NCBI GenBank assembly: GCA_000335735.1
Contig: AMYY01000002.1
Span: forward strand, 124,001 to 188,000
Source: an alpha proteobacterium L41A
Lineage (GTDB): Bacteria > Pseudomonadota > Alphaproteobacteria > Caulobacterales > Caulobacteraceae
DNA: 64,000 nt
Direction: 5' to 3'
Part shown: one piece after another, positions 1 through 9,200 of the stretch
Numbering within the stretch: the stretch's first letter is position 1
Layout: every line of letters begins with the position of its first letter
Translations under genes and position numbers: made by a program
The notes under the pieces: model-generated
Database searches by the model: none
What the model saw: only the letters and a program-made list of their open reading frames with translations
Told to the model about the DNA's origin: nothing

Positions 1-350
1 TCTTCAGCTTCATCGGCGCCTTCGGCGTCGGCGCCCAGACCGGCAGCGTGACGATTGGCGCGATCTTCGCCGTGGCGACCTTTTTGGTTTTCCTGCGCAC
101 GGTCGGTCGCGAAGAGGCCTGGCTGGCCGAACATTTCGGCGCGCCCTATGCCGCCTACTGCGCCCGCACGCCGCGCTTCCTGCCCAAGCCCGCTCGCTGG
201 CGCGACGCTGACGAACTGACCATCCGTCCCGCCTTCTTCGTCCGCACCCTGCGCGACGGCCTGGTTTTCCTCGCCGCCATCCCCGTGATGGAAGGCATCG
301 AGCACCTGCAGTCATCGGGGTTGATCGGTTTTCCGATCAGCCTGTTCTGA
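1..350 (+). CDS. CzcN-like isoprenylcysteine methyltransferase family protein, 3' part
   Basis: Only the last 116 codons are in the window; the frame is open from base 3 and ends at TGA 348-350. The protein is membrane-embedded and belongs to the isoprenylcysteine carboxyl methyltransferase family, which includes the CzcN/NccN proteins of metal-resistance operons. It aligns without gaps to the C-terminal half of the complete paralogue at 4993-5604, with about 60% identity by eye. Shared blocks include GAFGVGAQTGS, AYCARTPRF and RDGLVFL. The family usually acts as a membrane methyltransferase, but the substrate of CzcN-type proteins is not established. The gene probably ends another metal-resistance operon to the left of the window. 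Confidence 0.8.
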   Translation, partial: FSFIGAFGVGAQTGSVTIGAIFAVATFLVFLRTVGREEAWLAEHFGAPYAAYCARTPRFLPKPARWRDADELTIRPAFFVRTLRDGLVFLAAIPVMEGIEHLQSSGLIGFPISLF

Positions 351-383
351 TCGGCGCTTCGATTGAATCTGATGGATCTAGAA

Positions 384-440
384 TGGTGCGGGCGGCCGGG
401 CTTGAACCGGCAAGGACTTTCGTCCGGCAGATTTTAAGTC
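384..440 (-). tRNA. 3' half of tRNA-Leu(UAA), probable attachment-site remnant
   Basis: On the minus strand one reads an anticodon loop CTTAAAA (anticodon TAA), then a class II variable arm (GGAC-GAAA-GTCC), a perfect T-arm (GCCGG, loop TTCAAGC, CCGGC), the acceptor 3' strand CGCCCGC, discriminator A and an encoded CCA. Identity to a tRNA stops at the anticodon: the sequence that should supply the 5' half (from about 441 upward) does not pair. It cannot be a working tRNA. A 3' fragment starting at the anticodon loop is the usual footprint of a tyrosine-recombinase attachment site, left when an island integrates into a tRNA gene. No integrase gene is seen nearby. Confidence 0.8.
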
Positions 441-523
441 ACACACACCAGCATCAACCACTTGATGTTTATACCTTTCGTAGCACGACGACGACAGCTG
501 TGTAAGGGAATGTGCAAGTCTGA

Positions 524-1336
524 GATCAGGACTCACAGCCAGAAGAGCACGGTAGCGGCGAGCGCGATGGCGGACAGGAAGACGCTCGGGCATCGATCGT
601 AGCGGGTGGCGACACGACGTCAGTCTTTGAGCCGCCCGAACATGATCTCAATTTGGTTGCGGCTTTTGTAGCGGCGCTTGTCGTATCGGACGGGCTCAGT
701 CCTGGATTTCCGACCGGGGATGCAGGGCCTGATGCCCTTGGCCTGCAAGGCGTCCCTGAACCAGTCCACATCATAGCCCCGCTCGCCCAGCAGCCACTGC
801 GCCTTGGGCGGGCTGTCCAGCAGGGCCGCAGCGCCGGTGTAGTCGCTGACCTGGCCCGCCGCCATGAACAGGCCGATCGGGCGTTCGTTAGCAACGATGA
901 TGGCGTGAAGCTTGGTGTTCATGCAGCCTTTGGTGCGTCCGATGAACCGCCCGAGCCGCCCTTTTTACCGCGAGCCTCGAAGCCGTGCGGTGCGCCTTCA
1001 GATAGGTCGCGTCGATCATCACGGTGCGGCGCTCGGTCTGGGTGCCCGACAAGCCCTCCATAATCAGAACGAAGACGCCAGCCTCGCTCCACCACTTCCA
1101 GGGATTGTACAGCGTCTTGTGGGGTCCATAGACCACCGGCGCATCCCGCCAGCGCAACCCGTTGCGATTAACGAAAATCAGCCCGCTCAACACCCGCCAA
1201 TCATCAACCCCGGGCTTTCCGTGGCTCTTGGGGAAGAAGGGCTCCAGCCGAGCCATCTGCTCGTCCGTCAGCCAATACAGGTCACTCATCAGGAGCCTGA
1301 ATCAGATCGCGCGCATCACATCAGTGGGTCCTGAGC
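524..1336 (-). mobile_element. IS5-family insertion sequence, decayed
   Basis: About 813 bp bounded by imperfect 15-bp inverted repeats, 524-538 and 1322-1336, matching at 12 of 15 positions. One IS5-type transposase fills it on the minus strand. The left end of the element lies about 9 bp past the ancestral stop codon of the transposase, as expected. I could not find a matching target duplication: the left flank reads CTGA and the right flank CTAG. The flanks may therefore have been rearranged after insertion. It sits directly beside the tRNA fragment. Confidence 0.85.
533..1289 (-). pseudogene. IS5-family transposase with frameshift and premature stop
   Basis: The N-terminal part (888-1289) opens with MSDLYWLTDEQMARLEPFF and carries the usual VNRNGLRWRDAP block and the first catalytic Asp region (MIDATYLKAHR). 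The second part (620-922, starting MNTKLHA) continues with GERGYDVDWFRDALQ and ends at NQIEIMFGRLKD. The two parts are in different frames. The switch lies near 970, at an A5 run after GTA, and needs a +1 shift rather than the -1 shift used by IS families with programmed frameshifting. In addition, TGA at 620-622 interrupts the second part where homologues have Trp; beyond it the frame continues as RRVATRYDRCP and on to 533. Both lesions suggest a dead transposase. Confidence 0.8.
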
Positions 1337-1400
1337 CTAGCCGCGAAACCCTTGCCATAGATCCGCGCCGGTCGTGGCGGCTCCCCTCCCCCTGCGCCCG

Positions 1401-1817
1401 TCACCGCTCCGCCGCGCTCGCCGAAGCGGCCGGATGCGAGTGGTTGTGAGTGCTGAAGTTCAGTTGATCACGGGCCAGAAAGAGGACGCCGCTCACCAGC
1501 ACGCAAACCCCCGCCATAATCCCGGCCATGACCCGGCCAGCCTGCCCTTTTCTCCCGAGCCGGTAGGTCGCGGCTGTAAGGAACAGCATGATGCCCCCGA
1601 AGGAGAGGAAGACCGGGATACGATAGACCGCTGCGACGGGCACGGCGAGGCAGAAGACGATGAGGGCCGCGACGAGGCTCGCACCCAGGGCGATCAGGCT
1701 GTCCCTGACGGGTCGGAACGGCTCTTCCTTCCGCCGGTTTGAGCGCATACGCGGCTTGTACCGGCCCGGGCGCCAACGCGGTGCCACGCTTCGAATGGGC
1801 GATCGCTTCCCCCCCAT
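1401..1817 (-). CDS. small membrane protein of unknown function
   Basis: 138 residues. A basic N-terminal stretch is followed by three hydrophobic segments (roughly residues 38-58, 65-82 and 92-112) and a short tail ending in a small His-containing motif (NFSTHNHSHP). I do not recognise a family. It starts 3 bp after the stop of the DUF305 gene, so it is the last gene of the long czc operon running from 12312. An internal ATG at 1748 (MRSNRRKEEP) could be the true start. The operon position and His-rich tail suggest a metal-related role, but that is inference. Confidence 0.6.
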   Translation of the reverse strand: MGGKRSPIRSVAPRWRPGRYKPRMRSNRRKEEPFRPVRDSLIALGASLVAALIVFCLAVPVAAVYRIPVFLSFGGIMLFLTAATYRLGRKGQAGRVMAGIMAGVCVLVSGVLFLARDQLNFSTHNHSHPAASASAAER

Positions 1818-1820
1818 CGC

Positions 1821-2258
1821 TCAACCTGCGGAACCGGCCGGCTGTGCCGCCCTGTTGGCGAGCCACACCCGCATGCGGACAATCTCCGCCTCCTGGGTGC
1901 GAACGATCTCCTGCGCCAGTCCCCTCACCTCAGGGTCGCTGCCTTGATCCAGCGCGATCCGGGCCATGGCGACCGCGCCCTCGTGGTGGGCGATCATCCC
2001 GCGCATGAAATCGACATCGGCGTCGCCGCTGTAGTCGATGTTCATGGCGGCGTGCATTCGCTCGTTCGCCTCCTTGAACGAGCGGGTCGAGGGACTGTCC
2101 GCGGGGGCATCCGTGTGGCCCGCGTGCTGATCGATCGGCCGCGCATCCACCGCGACGGCTTCCGAGGTCGGCCGACCCTGGCGGGAGAGCACACCGAAGG
2201 CGAAGGCCGAGACCAGCAGGAAGCCGGCGATGACGCCGACCCATCCAAGACGTTTCAT
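1821..2258 (-). CDS. DUF305 domain periplasmic protein
   Basis: 145 residues from the ATG at 2258, which has a good AAGGAAA ribosome site; a longer reading to 2312 would overlap the upstream ATPase gene. An N-terminal hydrophobic anchor or signal (residues 5-22) is followed by a His-containing linker and the DUF305 core: [35 protein letters not shown]. The paired HH in the MIAHH motif and the conserved Met/His residues are the hallmark of this family. It is common in copper and other metal-resistance loci and is thought to be periplasmic and metal-binding; no reaction is established. Two relatives lie at 32996-33406 and 36350-36853. Confidence 0.85.
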   Translation of the reverse strand: MKRLGWVGVIAGFLLVSAFAFGVLSRQGRPTSEAVAVDARPIDQHAGHTDAPADSPSTRSFKEANERMHAAMNIDYSGDADVDFMRGMIAHHEGAVAMARIALDQGSDPEVRGLAQEIVRTQEAEIVRMRVWLANRAAQPAGSAG

Positions 2259-2284
2259 GGGATTTCCTTTCGGTTCAGGGCGCT

Positions 2285-4834
2285 TCAGTCGGCGCCGCGG
2301 GGATCGCGCCAAGCCAGCAGACGCAGCGCGTTGAAGACGACCAGCAGGGTCGAGCCCTCGTGCAGGGCGACCGCCGGTCCGATGCCGAGTCCGAAGATCG
2401 TCGCCGGCACGAGGAAGGCGACGACGCCCAGGCTCACGAACAGGTTCTGGCGGATGATGCGGCGGGTCTGGCGGCTGAGCCCGATGGTGAAGGGAAGCTT
2501 GGAGAGGTCGTCCGCCATCAAGGCGACGTCGGCCGTCTCCAGGGCCACGTCCGACCCGGCCGCACCCATGGCGATCCCGACGGTGGCCGTGGCCATGGCC
2601 GGCGCATCGTTGACCCCGTCCCCGACCATGGCGACCCTGGTTTCGCCCCGCAGTTTCTTGATCGCGTCAACCTTGTCCTCGGGCATCAGATCGCCCCAGG
2701 CCTCGGTCAGACCGACCTGTCCGGCGACGGCCTGGGCGGCCTTCTGGTGATCGCCCGAGATCATGATCATCCGGCGGATGCCCAGCGCTCGCAGCGCCGT
2801 CAGCGTTTCGCGGGCCTTCGCCCTCGGAGTATCCAGCAGGCCGATCACGCCGAGGTCCCGCGTCCCGCGCCGGATCACCATCAAGGTTCGTCCTTGATCG
2901 CGCAGCGCCGCGACGGCGATCTCCGCATCGGGCCCCAGCGGCGCGATTGCGTCTTCGCCGAACATCTCGGGCTTGCCGATCCAGATGTCCTGATCATCGA
3001 GACGCGCGGTGACGCCCTTGCCGGTCAGACTGCGCAGATCGGAGGCGGTGCGCACCGGCGCTGCGACGAGGCGCTGGCTGCCATCCCGGACGATCGCCTC
3101 GGCTAGGGGATGGTCGCTGAGCCGTTCGACGGCGACCGCGATCTCCAGGAGCTCGCTTTCAGAGGTCTGTCCGAACGGAACCACGTCAGTGATCCGCGGC
3201 CGACCTTCGGTCAGGGTGCCGGTCTTGTCGAAGGCGATCGCGTCGAGCGCGCCGAGATTCTCGAGCGGCGCGCCGCCCTTGACCAGAACGCCGGCCCGAG
3301 CCGCGCGCGCCACCCCGGACAGAACCGCGCTGGGCGTGGCAATGGCCAGGGCGCACGGGCTCGCGGCCACCAGGACGGCCATCGCCCGATAGAAGCTGTC
3401 GCGGAACGGCTCGTCTACGACGACCCAGGCGAACAACAGGACGAAGGCCAGGCCGAGAACCAGCGGCACGAAGACCCGCTCGAACCGATCGGTGAAGCGC
3501 TGCGTCGGCGACTTCTGGGTCTCGGCCTCGCTGACCATCCGCACCACCTTGGCGAGGGTGGTGTCATTGGAGCGTCGGGTCGCCTCGATCTCGATGGCGC
3601 CGCCGCCGTTGATCGTGCCCGCGAAGACGACCGAGGCCGACGACACCGCCGACGGCCTCGCCCGCGCCGCCTCGGGGCTCTCGACAGGCTGTTTGTCGAC
3701 GGGAATGCTTTCGCCGGTGACGGGGGCCTGGTTGACGCTTGTGGTTCCCTTCACGACGAAGCCGTCGGCCGGCAGCCGCTCGTTGGGCCGGACCACAACG
3801 ACGTCGCCGACCTCCAGCTGCTCGACGGGAATCTCGACGACCTCGTCGCCTCGCCGCACATGGGCGGTGCGTGGAGCGAGCGCCGCCAGCGCCTCGATCG
3901 CCTTCTTGGCGCGGCCCATGGCGTAGTGTTCGAGCGCGTGACCGAGGCTGAACAGGAAGAGAAGCAGCGCGCCTTCCGCCCAGGCGCCGAGTGCCGCCGC
4001 GCCCGCCGCCGCCACGAGCATCAGGGTGTCGATCTCGAACCGCTTGCGCCGCAGGTTGCCGATCGCCTCCCCGACCGTGAACCAGCCCCCGAGGGCGTAG
4101 GCGACGAGGAAAAGGCCGAACGGTAGCCATTCGGGCAAGGCGGGGATGAAGGTCTCGATGATCCAGCCTAGCCCGAGAGTCACGCCGCTCCCGAGGGCGA
4201 AGATCAGCTCCGTATTCGGCCCGAGAAAACCACCGTGGCCGTGGCCGTGACCGTCGCCTTCGGCGTGGCCGTGATCGTGTCCGTCGTCCGGGCTATGACT
4301 GTGATCGTGACCGTGGTCCGGATCACGGGTCGAGGCGGCGATCGGAGGTTTCGCCTCCCCTTCCCCATCCGGGAGTGCGACGCTCCCGGCCTCGCCCTGG
4401 AGGCTCAGCCCGTGCGAGGCGAGCCGGGCGATCAGCGCGTCCCGGTTGGTCTTCTCGAGATCGAATTCGAGGCGGATCGCGCCGGCGGCATCCAGGGCGG
4501 CTTCGATCACTCCGGGTTCGTCGGCGAGCGCGGCCGCGAGCGTGCGGGCGTGTCGCGCATGCCGAACACCGTCCACCCGTCCCGAGAGATGGCCGAAGTG
4601 CTCGCTGACCTCCGCCCCGGCTTGCCGGGCGCGCCGGCGGACCTGGGCGAGCGACAGCTGGTCCGGATCATAGTGGATGCACAGCTCCGCGCCTTCGGCG
4701 CCTTCGACGAGGTGCGCCTCCAAGATGCCGGGTTCGGCTCGGACGAGAGCGATCAGCCGTCCCACACAACCATCCTGGCTGTCGGGGGCGTCGGGAAGCA
4801 GAACAGGGATGTTGAGACGAAGCGTCTTGGACAT
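2285..4834 (-). CDS. P1B-4-type heavy-metal translocating P-type ATPase
   Basis: 849 residues. Visible motifs are TGES (actuator domain), the transmembrane SPC motif in [12 protein letters not shown], the phosphorylation site [19 protein letters not shown] of the nucleotide domain, GDGVNDAPA, and HEGST in the last membrane segment. SPC together with HEGST defines the P1B-4 subgroup, associated with cobalt, zinc and sometimes iron or cadmium, rather than the CPC ATPases for copper or ZntA-type zinc/cadmium. The N-terminus is unusually long: a degenerate HMA-like region without CxxC, then a His-Asp-rich stretch at about residues 170-205. It sits in the czc operon and should load the periplasm for CzcCBA export. 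The start has GGAG a few bases upstream. Confidence 0.9.
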   Translation of the reverse strand: MSKTLRLNIPVLLPDAPDSQDGCVGRLIALVRAEPGILEAHLVEGAEGAELCIHYDPDQLSLAQVRRRARQAGAEVSEHFGHLSGRVDGVRHARHARTLAAALADEPGVIEAALDAAGAIRLEFDLEKTNRDALIARLASHGLSLQGEAGSVALPDGEGEAKPPIAASTRDPDHGHDHSHSPDDGHDHGHAEGDGHGHGHGGFLGPNTELIFALGSGVTLGLGWIIETFIPALPEWLPFGLFLVAYALGGWFTVGEAIGNLRRKRFEIDTLMLVAAAGAAALGAWAEGALLLFLFSLGHALEHYAMGRAKKAIEALAALAPRTAHVRRGDEVVEIPVEQLEVGDVVVVRPNERLPADGFVVKGTTSVNQAPVTGESIPVDKQPVESPEAARARPSAVSSASVVFAGTINGGGAIEIEATRRSNDTTLAKVVRMVSEAETQKSPTQRFTDRFERVFVPLVLGLAFVLLFAWVVVDEPFRDSFYRAMAVLVAASPCALAIATPSAVLSGVARAARAGVLVKGGAPLENLGALDAIAFDKTGTLTEGRPRITDVVPFGQTSESELLEIAVAVERLSDHPLAEAIVRDGSQRLVAAPVRTASDLRSLTGKGVTARLDDQDIWIGKPEMFGEDAIAPLGPDAEIAVAALRDQGRTLMVIRRGTRDLGVIGLLDTPRAKARETLTALRALGIRRMIMISGDHQKAAQAVAGQVGLTEAWGDLMPEDKVDAIKKLRGETRVAMVGDGVNDAPAMATATVGIAMGAAGSDVALETADVALMADDLSKLPFTIGLSRQTRRIIRQNLFVSLGVVAFLVPATIFGLGIGPAVALHEGSTLLVVFNALRLLAWRDPRGAD

Positions 4835-4845
4835 GATCGGGCTCC

Positions 4846-4977
4846 TCAGGAGGCGTCACGGGTGAAGGACGAGCGATCGGGCAGGAGAAGACCGGCGCGC
4901 TGGGCCGCTGCCCCTGCGGCGAAGGCGCCCAAGGCGAGGACGGCGCTTAGGAGAGTGACCCATCGTTTCCGGTTCAT
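4846..4977 (-). CDS. 43-residue secreted or membrane peptide
   Basis: An open frame from ATG 4977 to TGA 4846-4848 encodes MNRKRWVTLLSAVLALGAFA followed by AGAAAQ and a short polar tail. The N-terminus is a textbook signal or anchor: basic NRKR, a hydrophobic stretch, and a small-residue cleavage-like AAAQ. It lies between the CzcN-like gene (stop side at 4993) and the ATPase (start 4834), in the same direction, so it is probably co-transcribed. I know no family for it. Alternatively it is the remnant of a longer periplasmic protein or a chance frame. Confidence 0.45.
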   Translation of the reverse strand: MNRKRWVTLLSAVLALGAFAAGAAAQRAGLLLPDRSSFTRDAS

Positions 4978-4992
4978 CGCCGCCCCTTCCGA

Positions 4993-5604
4993 TCAAGGCA
5001 GCGAGATCATGGCGTCGAGCCACCCGAGATTCTGGAGGTGCTCCAGGCCCTCGAACACCGGCAGCGCCAGCAGGAAGACCAAGCCGTCCCGGACCGTCCT
5101 GAGGAAGAAGGCCGGGCGAACGGCCAGTTCGGTCTCGTCGCGCCAGAGCCGCAGGTCCGGCATGAACCGGGGCGTCCGCGCGCAATAGGCCCGATATTCA
5201 TCGCCGAAGGCGGTCTTGAGGAACGTCTCCTCTCGGGCGGCGACGATGCGGAAGACGGCCCAGCACGCCACGGCGAAGGTCACGCCGACGCTGAGGCTTC
5301 CGGTCTGCGCCCCCACGCCGAAGGCGCCGACGAAGCTGAAGACGTAGAGCGGATTGCGGCACAGCGAGTAGGGACCGCTCGACACGATCTCCTGCTTCTT
5401 GCGGCCGCCGATATAGAGGGAACACCAGGCCCGACCGATCACGCACGCCATGATCGCGATCAGACCCAGATGTTCGACGGGGTGTTCGAGCGCCGGCTGG
5501 GCCTTCACCAGCGCGGTCCAAGTCAGAAGGGCGAACAGCGCGGCGGCGATGAAGAGCTTCCGCCACCGCTGCACGGCAGCGATGTCGATCAGGGTCGGGC
5601 TCAT
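4993..5604 (-). CDS. czcN: CzcN-like isoprenylcysteine carboxyl methyltransferase family protein
   Basis: 203 residues, membrane protein. The order of features fits the family: hydrophobic segments at about residues 17-35 and 46-62, the conserved block SGPYSLCRNPLYVFSF (cofactor-binding region), two further membrane segments, and AAREETFLKTAFGDEYRAYC. CzcN and NccN of Cupriavidus czc/ncc operons belong to this family, and the gene lies directly in a czc operon. The assignment of a methyl acceptor is open. The start ATGA overlaps the stop of the CDF gene at 5601-5604, indicating coupled translation. A paralogue is cut by the left edge of the window. Confidence 0.8.
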   Translation of the reverse strand: MSPTLIDIAAVQRWRKLFIAAALFALLTWTALVKAQPALEHPVEHLGLIAIMACVIGRAWCSLYIGGRKKQEIVSSGPYSLCRNPLYVFSFVGAFGVGAQTGSLSVGVTFAVACWAVFRIVAAREETFLKTAFGDEYRAYCARTPRFMPDLRLWRDETELAVRPAFFLRTVRDGLVFLLALPVFEGLEHLQNLGWLDAMISLP

Positions 5605-6206
5605 GGGATTGGATCCTCGGGCTCGCGGCTCGCCGTGCGGGCGTCGCGGAGAATATCGATGCCGCCCTTGGCGGCGATGGCGGCCACCAGCACGCCGACC
5701 AGCAGGTCGGGCCATGACTGGTTCAGCCACATCACGAGACCTCCGGCGACAAGGATGCCGCCGTTGGAGGCGAAGTCGTTCAGGCTGAAGGTCTCGGCGG
5801 CCTTCATGTTGACGTCGCCGCTGTGCTGGCGACGAATGAGCAGAAGACATATCAGGTTGATGACCGCCGCCACGACGGCGAGGACCATCATCGTGGGACC
5901 GACCGGCTCGGTCCCGGTCAGTGACCGACGCAGGGCGTCGAGCAGAACCAGCACCGAGAAGATCAGCAGCATCACGCCGGAAGCCTGGGCGGCACGGGTC
6001 TTCCAAATCAGCGCCCGGCCTACGGCGAGGAAGCTGATCAGATAGACGGCCGCGTCCGACCCGTTGTCTACGGCGTTGGCCAGCAGAGCGCTGGAGTCGG
6101 CGGCGAGGCCGCCGACTCCGAGGCCCACGAACAGCAGAGCGTTAAGGGCCAGCACCACCAGCAGGATGCGGCGCTGGACCTGCTCCGTGTCGTGGGCCCC
6201 GCTCAT
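5601..6206 (-). CDS. short CDF-type cation transporter lacking the cytoplasmic domain
   Basis: 201 residues with about six membrane segments and nothing after them. It resembles the membrane half of cation diffusion facilitator proteins: the TM2 metal motif appears as DNGSD and the TM5 motif as NDFASN. Full CDF proteins (for example 36920-37948 here) carry about 90 more residues forming a cytoplasmic ferredoxin-like domain; that part is absent, and no frameshift explains it. Asp in place of the usual TM2 His is seen in CDF groups with broader or non-zinc specificity. It overlaps czcA upstream and czcN-like downstream by 4 bp each. Confidence 0.8.
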   Translation of the reverse strand: MSGAHDTEQVQRRILLVVLALNALLFVGLGVGGLAADSSALLANAVDNGSDAAVYLISFLAVGRALIWKTRAAQASGVMLLIFSVLVLLDALRRSLTGTEPVGPTMMVLAVVAAVINLICLLLIRRQHSGDVNMKAAETFSLNDFASNGGILVAGGLVMWLNQSWPDLLVGVLVAAIAAKGGIDILRDARTASREPEDPIP

Positions 6207-9200
6207 TCCTCCAGTCCTTCCGCGGCGCGGTGCTTCACAGCCTTGGCCGCGAAGGTGGGGAGGACCAGGAGGGTGAGGGCCGTGGCCGTCAGCAGGCCGC
6301 CGATGACCACGGTCGCCAGAGGCTTCTGCACCTCGGCGCCGGCTCCGTGGGCGATCGCCATCGGAATGAAACCGACGATCGCTACCAGGGCCGTGGTCAG
6401 GACCGCCCGCAGACGGCTGGAGGCCCCTTCAATGGCCGCGACCATGGGTTCCGCCCCGGCCTGGAGCCGTTCGCGAATCGCCTGCATCAGGACCAAGCCG
6501 TTCAACGTCGCCACGCCGGAGACGGCGATGAAGCCGACTGCTGCGGACACCGAGAAGGGCATGCCCCTCAACAGCAAGGCCAGTGCCCCGCCGACTAGGG
6601 CCAAGGGCACGCAAGCGAAGACCAGACCAGCCTCCGCGAAGGAGCCAAGGGCCATGAACAGCAGGATGCCGATCAGGATGAAGACGACCGGAATAACCAG
6701 ACCCAGCCGCTGCTCGGCCCGCTTCAGGTTCTCGAACTGGCCGCCCCAGGTCAGGGAGTAGCCCGCCGGGAGTTGAACCTGTTCCTGCACGCGCGCCTGG
6801 GCGTCCGTGACGAAGCCGCCCAGATCGCGCCCGCGCACATTGGCCTGGACCACCATGCGCCGGCTACCGTCGTTACGGCTGATCTGGTTCTGGCCTTCCG
6901 CGATCTGGATGCGGGCGACCGAGGACAGGGGCACCGTAACGCCGGTCGTCGTCGTGATCGGAAGCGCAGCGAGCGCCGCCGGGTCGTTGCGGGCCTCATC
7001 CGCCAGACGAACCACCACGTCAAAGCGACGGTCGCCTTCGAAAATTTGCCCCGCCTCGGCGCCGCCGATGGCCGCGGAGACGGCGTTGGAGACCTCCGCT
7101 GCGGACAGGCCGTAGTTGGCCGCCGCGAAACGATCGACGCTGACCGTCAGGGTCGGCAGGCCGGAGGCCTGTTCGACCCGCACGTCTGCCGATCCCGGGG
7201 TGCTTCGCAGGACATTCGCCACTTGGTCGGCCGAGGCCTGCAACTGGGTGAAGTCATCGCCATAGACCATGACCGCCAGGTCGGTCCGCACGCCCGAGAT
7301 AAGTTCGTTGAACCGGAGTTCGATCGGCTGGCTGAACTCGAAGCTGTTGCCGAGTTGGGCCGAGGCCAGTTCCTCGAACCGCGCGATCAGCTCCTCCTTC
7401 TCCAACCGCGGATCCGGCCATTCCTTGCGGTCCTTCAGGATGATGACCGCGTCGGAGATGTTCGGCGGCATAGGGTCAACGGCCGCCTCGGCGGTGCCGG
7501 TCCGGGCGAAGATCGTCTTCACTTCCGGCTGGGCCGCGATGGCCCGCTCGATCGCCATCTGCATGGCGAGGGACTGTTCGAGCGAGGCCGACGGAACGCG
7601 CAGCGCCTGCATGGCGATGTCGCCCTCGTCCAGCGTCGGGATGAACTCCCGGCCGAGGGTGGTGAAAGCCACGCCGCCCACCGCAAGCGCGCCCAGCGCC
7701 GCGATCAGGACGATCTTGGGGCGGCTGACGGCCGCCCGGATCGCCGGTTCGGCCCAACGACGGACCCAACGGATGATGAAGGTCTCGTGCTCGTGCGCGT
7801 GACCGTGCTCGTCCACGTCGATCTTCTTCGGCTCGCGGACCAGAAGCGCCGTCATCGCCGGCACGAAGGTGAACGAGAAGATGAAGGCGCCGACGAGCGC
7901 CAGCATGACCGTTGCCCCCATCGGGATGAAGGTCTTGCCCTCGACCCCCTCGAGCATCAGCAGCGGGGTGAAGACGAGCAGGATGATCAGCTGACCGAAG
8001 GCCGCCGGCTTGACCATCTTCCTTGCCGCGGCAATCGCCACGCCGAGCCGCTCGTGGCGCGTGAGCGCTCGGCCGACCTCAATCCGCTTCTGCGACAGCA
8101 TCAAGAGGGTGCTCTCGACGACGATGACTGCGCCGTCGACCAGAAGGCCGAAGTCCAGCGCGCCCAGGCTCATCAGGTTTCCGCTGATCCCGAACCGGTT
8201 CATGCCGATGATGGCGAACAGGAAGCTGACCGGGATCATCAGGGCGGTGATGGTCGCCGCGCGGATGTTTCCGAGCAGCAGGAACAGCACCACGATGACC
8301 AGCAGCGCGCCTTCGGTCAGGTTCTTGGCCACGGTCGCGATGGTCTTGTTGACCAGGGCGCTGCGGTTCAGGACTGGCTCGGCGACGATGCTCGGCGGCA
8401 GGCTGGCGCCCACCTCCTCGAGCCGCTCGGCCGCAGCCTGGGCGACGGTACGGCTGTTGCCGCCCGCCAGCATCAGGGCGGTGCCGATGACCGCTTCGTG
8501 ACCATCGCGGCTCGCGCCGCCGAGACGCGGCGCCTGGCCTACCTCGACGGTGGCGACGTCGGCGACGCGGACGACGAGACCGTTGCGGTTGACGACAGGT
8601 GCCTGGGCGAGATCCGGAATGGTCTGGGCCAGGGCGTCGGTGCGGACGGTCAGGGCTTCACCCGAGCGCTGGACATAGCCTGCGCCCGCCTGGGTGTTGG
8701 CGTTCTCCAGCGCCTGGATCAGGTCGCTGAGACCGAGGCCGTAGCTGGCCAGACGGGCCGCGTCGGGACGGACCGCGAACTCCTTCACATAGCCGCCGTT
8801 GACGTCCACGCCGGCCAGACCGGCCGCCGTGCGCATGCGCGGGGCGATGATCCAGTCCTGAACGGTGCGGAGATAGGTCGCCCGCGCCTGCGGCGTGGTC
8901 AGAAGCTCCCCTTCCGGGGTCAGATAGGAGCCGCCGGCCTGCCAGCCGGGCTCACCCGGTTTGGCGAGGTTCTGGGAGTTGAACGGCTTGTAGTCGACCG
9001 TCCACATCAGCACTTCGCCGAGGCCCGTGGTGATCGGAGCCAGGCCCGGCTCGACGCCTTCGGGCAGGTTCTCCCGGGCCTGGGCCATCCGTTCGGCCAC
9101 CTGCTGGCGGGCGAAGTAGATGTCGGTCTGGTCGGTGAAGATGACCGTGACCTGGCTGAAGCCGTTGCGGCTCAGGGAGCGGGTGCTCTGGAGGCCGGGA

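Noticed and set aside
888-1289. Programmed -1 frameshifting in the IS5 transposase
   Set aside because: The second frame is reached by +1, not -1, and a further in-frame stop truncates the protein, so decay is the simpler reading.
4235-4330. Valine-rich plus-strand repeat at the beginning of an open frame
   Set aside because: It is the complement of the His/Asp codons in the N-terminus of the P-type ATPase, not a separate gene.
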